From contig ONBX01000019.1 of NCBI GenBank assembly GCA_900316205.1, positions 1 to 37,800 on the forward strand: a stretch of 37,800 bases of DNA. The letters are read 5' to 3'. The DNA is from an uncultured Eubacteriales bacterium (GTDB lineage Bacteria > Bacillota > Clostridia > Oscillospirales > Oscillospiraceae). Shown here piece after piece: positions 30,877 through 37,800 of this stretch. How positions within the stretch are numbered: the stretch's first letter is position 1; each line of letters starts with the position of its first letter. The notes under the pieces were generated by a model that saw only the letters and a program-made list of their open reading frames with translations, was not told the origin of the DNA and ran no database searches. The position numbers were made by a program, and so were the translations under genes.

Positions 30877-31000
30877 AAAAGGGAGTAGCTTGCGCCCTCG
30901 GGCGTTGAAGCGTCGTCATCGCGGCCCTGTGCCCGGCGCTTCAGATACGATGTATTGAGCAAGACTTTTACGGCAAGCATGCTGTAGAAGTCTTTTTTTA
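30877..31000 (+). ncRNA. yybP-ykoY manganese riboswitch
   Basis: The conserved pieces appear in order: GGGAGTAGC (30881-30889), the Mn2+-binding loop TCATC (30916-30920), a CCCGG-containing helix, the second loop GATAC (30944-30948), and TTGAGCAAGACTTT at the end. An AAGACTT/AAGTCTT hairpin with a seven-T run (30961-30999) is the expression platform. Bound Mn2+ should prevent this terminator and turn on the ATPase gene. Confidence 0.93.
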
Positions 31001-31021
31001 TGCCGGATGGGAGGAAATACG

Positions 31022-33658
31022 GTGAAATACTACACGGACCCTGTGGAAGAGGTCCTTTCCGAGGTAAAGAGCACGGAGAGCGGACTGTCTTCCGAAGAAG
31101 CCAAAAAACGCAGGGACGAGGTCGGAGCCAACAAGCTCCGCCAGGCCAAGGGCAAGTCCCTGGCCGCCCGCTTCCTGGAACAGCTGGCCGATCCCATGAT
31201 CCTCATTCTGCTGGCGGCGGCCGCCGTCAGCGGTGTACTGGGTTATGTGGAAGGCGAGGGCTACACCGATGTGATCATCATTCTCTCGGTGGTGCTGCTG
31301 AACGCCATCCTGGGCGTGTATCAGGAGAGCAAGGCCGAGAAGGCTATCGAGGCCCTGCAGCAGATGTCCGCCGCCACCTGCAAGGTGCTGCGGGACGGGA
31401 TGCTCACGGTCCTGCCCAGTGAAGAGCTGGTGCCGGGCGACGTGGTGCTGCTGGAAGCCGGCGACGCGGTGCCTGCCGACGGGCGGCTCCTCCAGGTGGC
31501 GTCCCTCAAGATCGAGGAGGCCGCCCTCACCGGTGAGTCTGTCCCCGCGGAAAAGATGGTGGAGGCCCTGGAGATCGCGGCAGGGGAGCAGGACGTCCCC
31601 CTGGGCGACCGGCGCAACATGGTCTACATGGGCAGCTCCGCGGTCTATGGCAGGGGCGTTGCCGTTATCACCGGCACCGGCATGAACACCGAGATGGGCA
31701 AGATCGCCGACGCGCTGGCCCAGGCCGAGGACGGGTATACCCCGCTGCAGATCAAGCTGCGGCAGCTTTCCAAGATCCTGACCTGGCTGGTGCTGGGGAT
31801 CTGCGTGGCTATCTTCGCGGCGCAGATGCTCCGCGCCGGCGGCCTGAGCCTGCGTACCACCCTGGATTCTCTCATGATCGCGGTGTCTCTGGCTGTGGCG
31901 GCCATCCCCGAGGGCCTGGCCGCGGTGGTCACCGTGGTGCTGAGCCTGGGCGTCACCCACATGGCCAAGCGCAACGCCATCATCCGCAAGCTCTCCGCGG
32001 TGGAGACCCTGGGCTGTGCCCAGATCATCTGCTCGGACAAGACCGGTACCCTGACCCAGAACAAGATGACCGTGGTGGACTTCTTCGGCGACAACGAGGC
32101 CGACACCGCCTCCGCCATGGCCCTCTGCTCCGATGCGGAGCTGGGCGAGCACGGCGCCGTCACCGGTGAGCCCACCGAGGCCGCCCTGGTGGTTTGGGCC
32201 AACAAGCTGGGCCGGGACAAAAACGTGCTGAAGAGCAAATACCTCCGCTGCGCCGAGGCCCCCTTCGACTCCCTGCGCAAGTGCATGAGTACCGTCCACG
32301 TGGACGGGGATGGCTTCGTGCAGTACACCAAGGGCGCGCCGGATGTAGTGCTGAGCCTCTGCACCCATTACTGGAAGGACGGAAAAGCCCAGCCCATGAC
32401 TGAGGAGGCCCGGGCGCTGATCCTGAAGCGGAACAAGGCCATGGCTGACCGGGCGCTGCGCGTCCTGGCCTGCGCCAGCCGCAGCTGGGACGTGAAGCCC
32501 ATCGTCTCCACCCCCGCCGCTCTGGAGCAGGATCTCTGCTTCATGGGCCTCTGCGGCATGATCGATCCGGTGCGTCCCGAGGTGCGCGACGCCATCGTGC
32601 GCTGCCGCACGGCGGGCATCCGGCCCATCATGATCACCGGCGACCATGTGGACACCGCCTCCGCCATTGCCCGGGAGCTGGGCATCCTCTCCGGGGACGC
32701 CAAGGCCATCACCGGCGCGCAGCTCAGCCGCATGGACGACGAGACCTTCGAAAAGGAATTTCGCAGCATCAGCGTCTATGCCCGGGTGCAGCCCGAGCAC
32801 AAGACCCGCATCGTCAAGGCCTGGCAGAAGGCGGGCTATGTCACTGCCATGACCGGCGACGGCGTCAACGACGCCCCCAGCATCAAGACCGCCGATATCG
32901 GCGTGGGCATGGGCATCACCGGCACCGACGTCACCAAGAGCGCTGCCGACATGGTCCTGGCGGACGACAACTTCGCCACCATCGTGGGCGCTGTGGAGGA
33001 AGGCCGCCGGATCTATGACAACATCCGCAAGGCCATCCAGTTCCTGCTGGGCGCCAACATGAGCGAGATCGTCACCATCTTCACCGCCACCCTCCTGGGC
33101 TTCAGCATTCTGAAGCCCGTGCACCTGCTGTGGGTGAACCTGATCACCGACACCTTCCCGGCCCTGTCTCTGGGCGTAGAGAAGGGGGAGGCGGACATCA
33201 TGCGCCGCCCGCCCCGCCCCGCCAAGGCCGGTATCTTTGCCGACGGCATGGGTTGGGACGTCCTGTATCAGGGCCTGCTGGTGGCAGTTTTGACCCTGGC
33301 CTCCTACCTCGTGGGCTGCCATGCCGAGAACGGGACCTGGAGCTTCGTCAACAGCGGTGTGGGCACCACCATGGCCTTCGTCACCCTCTCCATGTCGGAG
33401 ATCTTCCACGCCTTCAATATGCGCTCCCAGCGTCGAAGCATCTTCAGCCTGGGCAGCCCCAACATGCTGCTGGTGGTCTCGGCCCTGGTGTCCCTGCTGC
33501 TCACCGCAGCCGTGTGTGAGATCCCTGTGCTGGCTGCCGTCTTCTCCTTCACGAGTCTGAGCCTGGAACAGTTCGGCATTGCCCTGGCCATCGGCCTGGC
33601 CGTGATCCCCGTGGTGGAACTGGTGAAGCTCTTCCAGAGAATGGCTGCAAAACGCTGA
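31022..33658 (+). CDS. P-type cation ATPase (P2A, Ca2+/Mn2+ type)
   Basis: An 878-residue membrane pump for cation export, energised by ATP. Domains in order: N-terminal actuator part, helices M1-M2, actuator TGES, M3-M4 with PEGL (296-299), phosphorylation motif DKTGTLT (Asp339), nucleotide-binding 'KGAPDVVL', hinge 'TGDGVNDAPSIK', and M5-M10 with 'LLWVNLITDTFPALSLG' in M6. These are P2A (SERCA-like) signatures. The preceding manganese riboswitch makes Mn2+ efflux the likeliest role, as for other P-type ATPases under this element. I chose the GTG at 31022 because GAGG sits 7 bases upstream; an ATG at 31007 would contain that ribosome site in its own codons. No terminator is visible before the thrS promoter. 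Confidence 0.92.
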   Translation: MKYYTDPVEEVLSEVKSTESGLSSEEAKKRRDEVGANKLRQAKGKSLAARFLEQLADPMILILLAAAAVSGVLGYVEGEGYTDVIIILSVVLLNAILGVYQESKAEKAIEALQQMSAATCKVLRDGMLTVLPSEELVPGDVVLLEAGDAVPADGRLLQVASLKIEEAALTGESVPAEKMVEALEIAAGEQDVPLGDRRNMVYMGSSAVYGRGVAVITGTGMNTEMGKIADALAQAEDGYTPLQIKLRQLSKILTWLVLGICVAIFAAQMLRAGGLSLRTTLDSLMIAVSLAVAAIPEGLAAVVTVVLSLGVTHMAKRNAIIRKLSAVETLGCAQIICSDKTGTLTQNKMTVVDFFGDNEADTASAMALCSDAELGEHGAVTGEPTEAALVVWANKLGRDKNVLKSKYLRCAEAPFDSLRKCMSTVHVDGDGFVQYTKGAPDVVLSLCTHYWKDGKAQPMTEEARALILKRNKAMADRALRVLACASRSWDVKPIVSTPAALEQDLCFMGLCGMIDPVRPEVRDAIVRCRTAGIRPIMITGDHVDTASAIARELGILSGDAKAITGAQLSRMDDETFEKEFRSISVYARVQPEHKTRIVKAWQKAGYVTAMTGDGVNDAPSIKTADIGVGMGITGTDVTKSAADMVLADDNFATIVGAVEEGRRIYDNIRKAIQFLLGANMSEIVTIFTATLLGFSILKPVHLLWVNLITDTFPALSLGVEKGEADIMRRPPRPAKAGIFADGMGWDVLYQGLLVAVLTLASYLVGCHAENGTWSFVNSGVGTTMAFVTLSMSEIFHAFNMRSQRRSIFSLGSPNMLLVVSALVSLLLTAAVCEIPVLAAVFSFTSLSLEQFGIALAIGLAVIPVVELVKLFQRMAAKR

Positions 33659-33667
33659 AAAAGGCGG

Positions 33668-33696
33668 TTGACAGGAGCATTTTGGGGTGATATGAT
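33668..33696 (+). promoter_or_regulatory. thrS promoter
   Basis: A perfect TTGACA (33668-33673), a 17-base spacer and TATGAT (33691-33696) preceded by TGA (extended -10). It starts 10 bases after the P-type ATPase stop. Confidence 0.85.
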
Positions 33697-33702
33697 ACCC
33701 GC

Positions 33703-33932
33703 GTACAAAGGCTTTGAAGGAAGACAGCGTGTTTTTCCGGCGCAGAGAGGGCTGGCCGCGGCTGCAAGCCGCCCCGAGGAAACAACACAGGCTGACCGCT
33801 TCCCGAGCCGGGCGGAGGCAATGTCGCCCCGGGTGATCCCGTTAACAGATCACAATGAGTGAAATCCCAAGGTGGAACCGTGTATTTTCATGCACCCTTG
33901 GCGGCAAAATGCCGCCAGGGGTGTTTTGCTTT
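33703..33932 (+). ncRNA. T-box riboswitch of thrS (threonine)
   Basis: Stem I closes by GGAAG (33719-33723) with CTTCC (33799-33803), and GTGTTTTTCC pairs with GGAAACAACAC. The specifier loop ends in CTG-ACC-G, giving ACC (Thr) at 33795-33797. AGAGAG in the distal part and the T-box core AAGGTGGAACCGTG (33869-33882) are present. The terminator is CACCCTTGGCGGC / GCCGCCAGGGGTG followed by TTTTGCTTT (33893-33932). Codon and downstream gene agree. Confidence 0.94.
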
Positions 33933-34158
33933 CAAAACAAGTGTTTTGAAAGCAGAAGTCTCGCGCGTACCGCCTTCGGCTTCCGTGAGACGCCTCAGTT
34001 GGTCGGCGCGACGGCTCGCAAAGCTCGCTTTAAGGTGTTTTTCCTGTGGCAAAGCTACCGGAAAAACGATTGGGAAAAAGAATTACCTGCAAAGACGTAC
34101 CTTTTGCGTGTCAGTCATGCTTTTCATATTGTTTGATATTATAATGGAGGATAAACGC
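33928..34158 (+). other. Hairpin-rich leader between the thrS T-box and the thrS start
   Basis: After the T-box terminator comes a perfect 12-base inverted repeat GCTTTCAAAACA-AG-TGTTTTGAAAGC (33928-33953), then GTCTCGCG...CGTGAGAC (33958-33991), then GTTTTTCC...GGAAAAAC (34037-34067). No gene is seen. A TATAAT (34138-34145 region) lies so close to the ribosome site that it is doubtful as a promoter. Confidence 0.6.
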
Positions 34159-35946
34159 ATGAAGATCATTTACAAGGACGGAACGGTGGCAGAGTGCCCC
34201 CAGGAGGAGGAACTGCACGTCATCCGTCACACCGCTGCCCATATCATGGCCCAGGCCATCAAGCACCTCTTCCCGGAGGCGGACTTTGCCTACGGCCCCG
34301 CCACCCAGAACGGCTTCTACTATGACGTGGATCTGGGCGATCGCAAGCTGACCCAGGAGGACCTGGAGGCCATCGAGAAGGAAATGAAGAAGATCGTCAA
34401 GCAGAATCTGCCGGTCAAGTCCTTCATCCTGAATCGGGAAGACTCCAAGAAGCTCATGGCTGAGCGGGGCGAGAAGTTCAAGCTGGAGCACATGGACGAC
34501 CTGGCCAACGAGACCGAGTTCAGCTTCTTCCAGCAGGGAGACTATATCGACATGTGTCTCGGACCCCACCTGACCTACACCAAGGCCCTGAAGGCCTTCA
34601 AGGTCACCCAGCAGTCCGGCGCCTACTGGAAGAACGACTCCTCCCGTCAGATGCTCACCCGCATCAACGGCGTGGCCTTCCGCAACGCCGAGGAGCTGGC
34701 CGAGTGGGAGAAGCAGCAGCAGGAGGCCCGGGAGCGGGATCACCGCAAGATCGGCCGGGAGATGCAGCTGTTCATGACCGACGATCTGGTGGGCCGCGGC
34801 CTGCCCATGTTCCTGCCCAACGGCGCCATCATCTGGGAGGAACTGCAGAACTATATCGTCCAGAAGGAGCGCCGCCTGGGCTATCAGCATGTCATGACCC
34901 CCTGCGTGGGTTCTGTGGAGCTCTACAAGACCTCGGGCCATTGGGAGCACTATAAGGACAACATGTTCCCCGCCATGGAGCTGGAGAACGAGGCCTATGT
35001 GCTGCGTCCCATGAACTGCCCCCACCACATGCGCATCTACGCCAGCCGTCCCCGGTCCTACCGGAACCTGCCCCTGCGCATCGGCGAGATCGCCCATGAC
35101 TTCCGCTTCGAGTCCTCCGGCACCCTGAAGGGCATCGAGCGCGCCCGCCACTTCTGCCAGAACGACGCCCACCTCTTCTGCACCCCCGAGCAGATCAAGG
35201 ACGAGGTGGCCAAGGTCTGCGACCTGATCTTCGACGCGTATAAGGACTTCGGCATCACCGATTACCGCTGCGTTCTGTCCCTGCGTGACCCCGCCGACAA
35301 GAAAAAGTACCATGACGACGATGAAATGTGGAACACCGCCGAGAACGCCCTGCGCCAGGTGCTCACCGAGCTCGGCATCCACTTCACCGAGGAGATCGGT
35401 GAGGCGGCTTTCTACGGCCCCAAGTTGGACGTGAACGTGAAGCCCGCCGTGGGTGCGGAGTACACCCTCTCCACCTGCCAGCTGGACTTCTGCCTGCCCG
35501 CCAAGTTCGACCTGCGCTATATCGACTCCGACGGCACCGAGAAGTGCCCCGTGGTCATCCACCGCGCCATCCTGGGCTCTCTGGACCGCTTCATGGCTTA
35601 TCTCATCGAGGAGACCAAGGGCCGCTTCCCGGTGTGGCTGGCGCCCCTGCAGGTCAAGGTCCTGCCCGTCAGCGAGAAGACCCTGGACTACGCCCGGGAG
35701 ATCTACAACAGCCTGGCTGACGCGGGGGTCCGCGTGCAGCTGGATGAGAGCAATGAGAAGATCGGCTATAAGATCCGCCTGGCCCAGCAGGAGGACCGGG
35801 TGCCCTATATGCTCATCATCGGCGCGAAAGAGGCCGAGGCCGGCAACATCTCCGTGCGCACCCGCGCCGGCGAGGATCTGGGCGCCATGAGCCTTGCGGA
35901 CTTCACCGCCAAGGTTCTGGAGGAGATTCGAAGCAAGGCAAAATAA
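34159..35946 (+). CDS. thrS: Threonyl-tRNA synthetase, short form without TGS domain
   Basis: Charges tRNA-Thr with threonine. The 595-residue enzyme lacks most of the N-terminal TGS domain: about 15 residues precede the editing domain. The editing site is intact (RHTAAH, His24/His28; DMCLGPH, Cys133/His137). The class II core has 'RPMNCPHHM' (zinc Cys), a divergent motif 2 'FRFESSGTLKGIERARHF', 'NDAHLF' (zinc His) and motif 3 'HRAILGSLDRFMAYLIEE'; the anticodon-binding domain fills the last 100 residues. Start ATG with GGAGG 8 bases upstream. A longer frame runs back through the T-box and is not translated. Expression is controlled by the threonine T-box. It may be a ThrRS of a divergent clade, possibly alongside a second copy elsewhere. 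Confidence 0.95.
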   Translation: MKIIYKDGTVAECPQEEELHVIRHTAAHIMAQAIKHLFPEADFAYGPATQNGFYYDVDLGDRKLTQEDLEAIEKEMKKIVKQNLPVKSFILNREDSKKLMAERGEKFKLEHMDDLANETEFSFFQQGDYIDMCLGPHLTYTKALKAFKVTQQSGAYWKNDSSRQMLTRINGVAFRNAEELAEWEKQQQEARERDHRKIGREMQLFMTDDLVGRGLPMFLPNGAIIWEELQNYIVQKERRLGYQHVMTPCVGSVELYKTSGHWEHYKDNMFPAMELENEAYVLRPMNCPHHMRIYASRPRSYRNLPLRIGEIAHDFRFESSGTLKGIERARHFCQNDAHLFCTPEQIKDEVAKVCDLIFDAYKDFGITDYRCVLSLRDPADKKKYHDDDEMWNTAENALRQVLTELGIHFTEEIGEAAFYGPKLDVNVKPAVGAEYTLSTCQLDFCLPAKFDLRYIDSDGTEKCPVVIHRAILGSLDRFMAYLIEETKGRFPVWLAPLQVKVLPVSEKTLDYAREIYNSLADAGVRVQLDESNEKIGYKIRLAQQEDRVPYMLIIGAKEAEAGNISVRTRAGEDLGAMSLADFTAKVLEEIRSKAK

Positions 35947-35968
35947 TCCACAATCGTATAATAGAAGC

Positions 35969-36010
35969 ATCCCCCTCACAAACTACTCTCAAAGTGTTTA
36001 TGAGGGGGAT
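35969..36010 (+). promoter_or_regulatory. Long hairpin sequestering the sleB ribosome binding site
   Basis: ATCCCCCTCACAAAC (35969-35983) pairs with GTTTATGAGGGGGAT (35996-36010) over 15 positions with one mismatch and a 12-base loop. The GAGGGGG ribosome site is wholly within the right arm, ending 6 bases before the ATG. No T-run follows, so a plain terminator for thrS is less likely. A TATAAT at 35957-35962 lies just upstream. Confidence 0.65.
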
Positions 36011-36014
36011 TATT

Positions 36015-36695
36015 ATGTCTGCGGAAAGAAAACGCCTGATGCTGGCCCTGGCGGTGCTCTTTGCAATCAACATCTTCATCATTGCCCTGGCCCAGAGCGC
36101 ATCAGCGGATTTGTATAAGAAGGGGAGCAGCGGCGAGACGGTGAGCCAGATCCAGACGCGGCTCAAAAACTGGGGCTACTATGACGGCGCGGTGGACGGG
36201 GTCTACGGCAGCCGCACCGAGGCTGCGGTCCGCTTCTTCCAGCAGAAAAACGGCCTGAGCCAGGATGGACAGGCGGGAGACCAGACCCTGGCCGCTCTCG
36301 GCATCAGCAGTGGTGCCGGGGGAGGGGGCGGCTCCGGATCCCAGTCCGGTGACCTCTATCTGCTGGCAAGGCTCATTTCCGCCGAGGCCAGAGGCGAGCC
36401 CTATGTGGGGCAGGTGGCGGTGGGCGCAGTAGTGCTGAACCGGGTGGAGCACCCCTCCTTTCCCAACAGTATATCCGGCGTTATCTACCAGCCTGGCGCC
36501 TTTTCCTGCCTGGATGACGGCCAGTTCAACGAACCTGTGGCTGAGAGCGCCTACCGCGCGGCCCAGGAGGCCCTGAACGGCTATGATCCCAGCTACGGCG
36601 CCATCTACTATTTCAATCCCGCCACCGCCACCAGCCGCTGGATCTGGTCCCGGCCACTGATCGTGCAGATCGGCAGCCACCGCTTCTGCGCCTGA
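36015..36695 (+). CDS. sleB: Spore cortex-lytic enzyme-like cell wall hydrolase (SleB family)
   Basis: A 226-residue secreted or spore-surface peptidoglycan hydrolase. A hydrophobic N-terminal helix (9-30, ending ASA) is a signal peptide or anchor. A peptidoglycan-binding domain follows at 40-97 ('QTRLKNWGYYDGAVDGVYG'), then a glycine-serine linker (100-112), then the Hydrolase_2 catalytic domain with Glu124 in ISAEARGE and 'VGAVVLNRV'. SleB acts as a lytic transglycosylase on muramic-lactam cortex during germination. No ypeB partner is adjacent, so a related vegetative hydrolase is possible. I chose the ATG at 36015, with GAGGGGG 6 bases upstream inside a hairpin. Confidence 0.88.
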   Translation: MSAERKRLMLALAVLFAINIFIIALAQSASADLYKKGSSGETVSQIQTRLKNWGYYDGAVDGVYGSRTEAAVRFFQQKNGLSQDGQAGDQTLAALGISSGAGGGGGSGSQSGDLYLLARLISAEARGEPYVGQVAVGAVVLNRVEHPSFPNSISGVIYQPGAFSCLDDGQFNEPVAESAYRAAQEALNGYDPSYGAIYYFNPATATSRWIWSRPLIVQIGSHRFCA

Positions 36696-36714
36696 CAAGT
36701 TTCCTCACAGACTC

Positions 36715-36743
36715 TTGCAATAGCCTTCGACACAAGCTATAAT
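36715..36743 (+). promoter_or_regulatory. Promoter of the zinc-ribbon membrane protein gene
   Basis: TTGCAA (36715-36720), a 17-base spacer and a perfect TATAAT (36738-36743), 32 bases before the start codon. Confidence 0.82.
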
Positions 36744-36775
36744 AAAAAAACACTCTGAGATCGGAGGCGACAAGA

Positions 36776-37471
36776 ATGGCATACTGCAAAAAATGCGGCG
36801 CCTATATTCCCGACGGGATCGGGGCCTGCCTGGCCTGCGGCTTCGATGAGAACGCAGGCAAAGCGGCGGCTGCCGCCGAAGCCCAGCGGAAAGCTTCCCG
36901 GAAGACCCAAAACGACGATATGAGCCAGATTCTGGAGCGGCATCGTAAACTACAGCAGGAGAAGAGCCGTCAGTGGGCCGAGCAGGAGTACGAGCGCCGG
37001 CAGAAGCAGGAGAACAACCGCCGCTGGGCGGAAGAGGAATATGCCCGCCGTCAGGCCCAGAGAGAACTGGAGGAAGAGCAGCGCCGCAGAGAGGCCGAGG
37101 CAAGAGTACGCGAAGCTGAGGCGAGAGCAAGAGAGGCCGAGGCAAGGGCAAGAGCAGCTACCCGCGCTGCTTCGCCGGATTACGGTCAGACCAGGAGCGG
37201 GAACACCGCTCTGGCAGCCTTGAGCTATATCAGCGCCCTGTTCCTGGTTCCCATGGTCTTCACACCGGAGGATCAGTTTGCCCGCTATCATGCCAAACAG
37301 GGCCTGCGCCTTTTCCTCTTCGGCATGCTTGCAGACCTCATCGGCGGACTTACCGGCATCGGCTGGGTGATCTCGCTGTTTCGTGTGTTCTGCATCATCA
37401 AAGGCATCAGCAATGCAATCCAGGGCAAAAAGGAGCCCCTGCCCTTCATCGGCACCATCGGAAATCTCTGA
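36776..37471 (+). CDS. Zinc-ribbon, coiled-coil membrane protein
   Basis: A 231-residue protein in three parts. Residues 4-21 form a zinc ribbon with two CxxC knuckles (Cys4, Cys7, Cys18, Cys21). Residues 35-135 are a long charged helix rich in Glu, Arg, Gln and Ala with repeats of 'REAEARA', very likely a coiled coil. Residues 145-220 hold two to three hydrophobic helices with 'FARYHAKQGLRLFLF', typical of the DUF4870/Tic20-like small membrane domain. Membrane-bound with a cytoplasmic ribbon is the likely arrangement. Function unknown. GGAGG lies 8 bases before the ATG and the gene has its own promoter. No clear terminator follows before the rRNA promoters. Confidence 0.82.
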   Translation: MAYCKKCGAYIPDGIGACLACGFDENAGKAAAAAEAQRKASRKTQNDDMSQILERHRKLQQEKSRQWAEQEYERRQKQENNRRWAEEEYARRQAQRELEEEQRRREAEARVREAEARAREAEARARAATRAASPDYGQTRSGNTALAALSYISALFLVPMVFTPEDQFARYHAKQGLRLFLFGMLADLIGGLTGIGWVISLFRVFCIIKGISNAIQGKKEPLPFIGTIGNL

Positions 37472-37547
37472 GAATTGGGGCTCCGGGTCCTGCAAAATAC
37501 CACATCTTGGGGCTCGAAACTTTTTCGCGGAAAGATGCAAAAAAGTG

Positions 37548-37576
37548 TTGACATTCGTATAACACGGTGCTATATT
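37548..37576 (+). promoter_or_regulatory. rRNA operon promoter P1
   Basis: TTGACA (37548-37553), a 17-base spacer and TATATT (37571-37576). A hairpin CACCCG...CGGGTG (37583-37603) begins at about the predicted start. The preceding stretch (37472-37547) shows no gene. Confidence 0.85.
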
Positions 37577-37653
37577 ATCAATCACCCGCGAGAAACACGG
37601 GTGAGCACAGAAAAAGAACTTGAAAATTTCTTCGAAAAAAGAGAAAAAAGTTC

Positions 37654-37682
37654 TTGACAAAGCGAAACTCCTGTGCTAATAT
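37654..37682 (+). promoter_or_regulatory. rRNA operon promoter P2
   Basis: TTGACA (37654-37659), a 17-base spacer and TAATAT (37677-37682). An AAGAACTT (37614-37621) / AAGTTCTT (37648-37655) inverted repeat overlaps the -35. P1 and P2 share GTGC before the -10. Confidence 0.82.
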
Positions 37683-37689
37683 AATCAGG

Positions 37690-37800
37690 CTGACGCCGAT
37701 GAGGCGGACGCAAGATGTACCTTGAAAATTGAACAATGTAAGAAAAAGCTTATGCTAAATAAGCACCAGAGAAGGGTTCTTACAACGACGAAAGTCGTTA
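37690..37800 (+). other. rRNA operon leader upstream of 16S rRNA (gene lies beyond the window)
   Basis: After P2 come CCTTGAAAATTGAACAATG (37720-37738), a sequence typical of rRNA leaders and spacers, and nested stems: GTAAGAA (37738-37744) with TTCTTAC (37777-37783), GCTTAT/ATAAGC inside it, and ACGAC-GAAA-GTCGT at the end. No 16S sequence is reached. Confidence 0.8.

Noticed and set aside
34134-34150. A second thrS promoter with TATAAT just before the ribosome site
   Set aside because: Transcription would begin at or inside the ribosome site and no suitable -35 is present.
33859-34158. N-terminal extension of thrS by 100 residues
   Set aside because: The frame runs through the T-box core and terminator and has no ribosome site; the ATG at 34159 has GGAGG at 8 bases.
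1-37800. CRISPR array, prophage, insertion sequence or tRNA gene
   Set aside because: No regularly spaced repeats, no transposase, integrase or phage structural genes, and no cloverleaf that I could support.

Overview
The window (about 60% G+C) reads as a chromosomal segment of a spore-forming member of the Clostridia, most like the Oscillospiraceae (Flavonifractor/Intestinimonas-type gut anaerobes). Support: strong AGGAGG ribosome sites, sigma-A-type promoters, T-box and yybP-ykoY leaders, spore genes (SleB-like and PdaB-like), a second GyrB/GyrA-like topoisomerase pair, and palindromic intergenic repeats of the kind common in these genomes. I see no phage, transposase, CRISPR array or tRNA.

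Layout. 1-528: mosaic of inverted repeats, then a terminator. 6950-529 (minus): parE-parC-yitT-lipoprotein operon. 8372-7287 (minus): pfkA, divergent from degV (8556-9407, plus). 16874-9518 (minus): recJ-rsh-dtd-MBL hydrolase-nucleotidyltransferase-galE. 17620-17039 (minus): a LOG-family gene, divergent from fucO (17812-18960, plus). 22417-19039 (minus): tetR-monooxygenase-CMD/cupin-flavodoxin-aldo/keto reductase, with twin operators on its promoter. 27048-22545 (minus): T-box leader, amino-acid ABC transporter (binding protein, permease, ATPase) and an M14 carboxypeptidase. 28035-27268 (minus): PdaB-like deacetylase. From 28166 everything is on the plus strand: proC, an unrecognised gene, a YchF-like ATPase, a Mn2+ riboswitch with a P-type ATPase, a T-box with thrS, sleB, a zinc-ribbon membrane protein, and the tandem promoters and leader of an rRNA operon whose 16S gene starts beyond the window.

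How the genes work together. Most of the window is housekeeping: stringent response and tRNA proofreading (rsh, dtd), DNA topology and repair (parE/parC, recJ), glycolysis and UDP-sugars (pfkA, galE). Two cassettes look more specialised. The TetR cassette resembles a quinone/electrophile or redox-stress response. The T-box transporter cassette looks like uncharged-tRNA-controlled amino-acid scavenging, with a peptidase in the same transcript. The most unusual protein is the binding protein of that transporter (25647-26627): its two halves are in the reverse of the family order, as in a circular permutant. Other points worth a second look are ribosome sites inside hairpins before parC and sleB, a ThrRS without its N-terminal TGS domain, a transglutaminase-fold lipoprotein that has lost catalytic residues, and a recurring TTGCAA -35 element.
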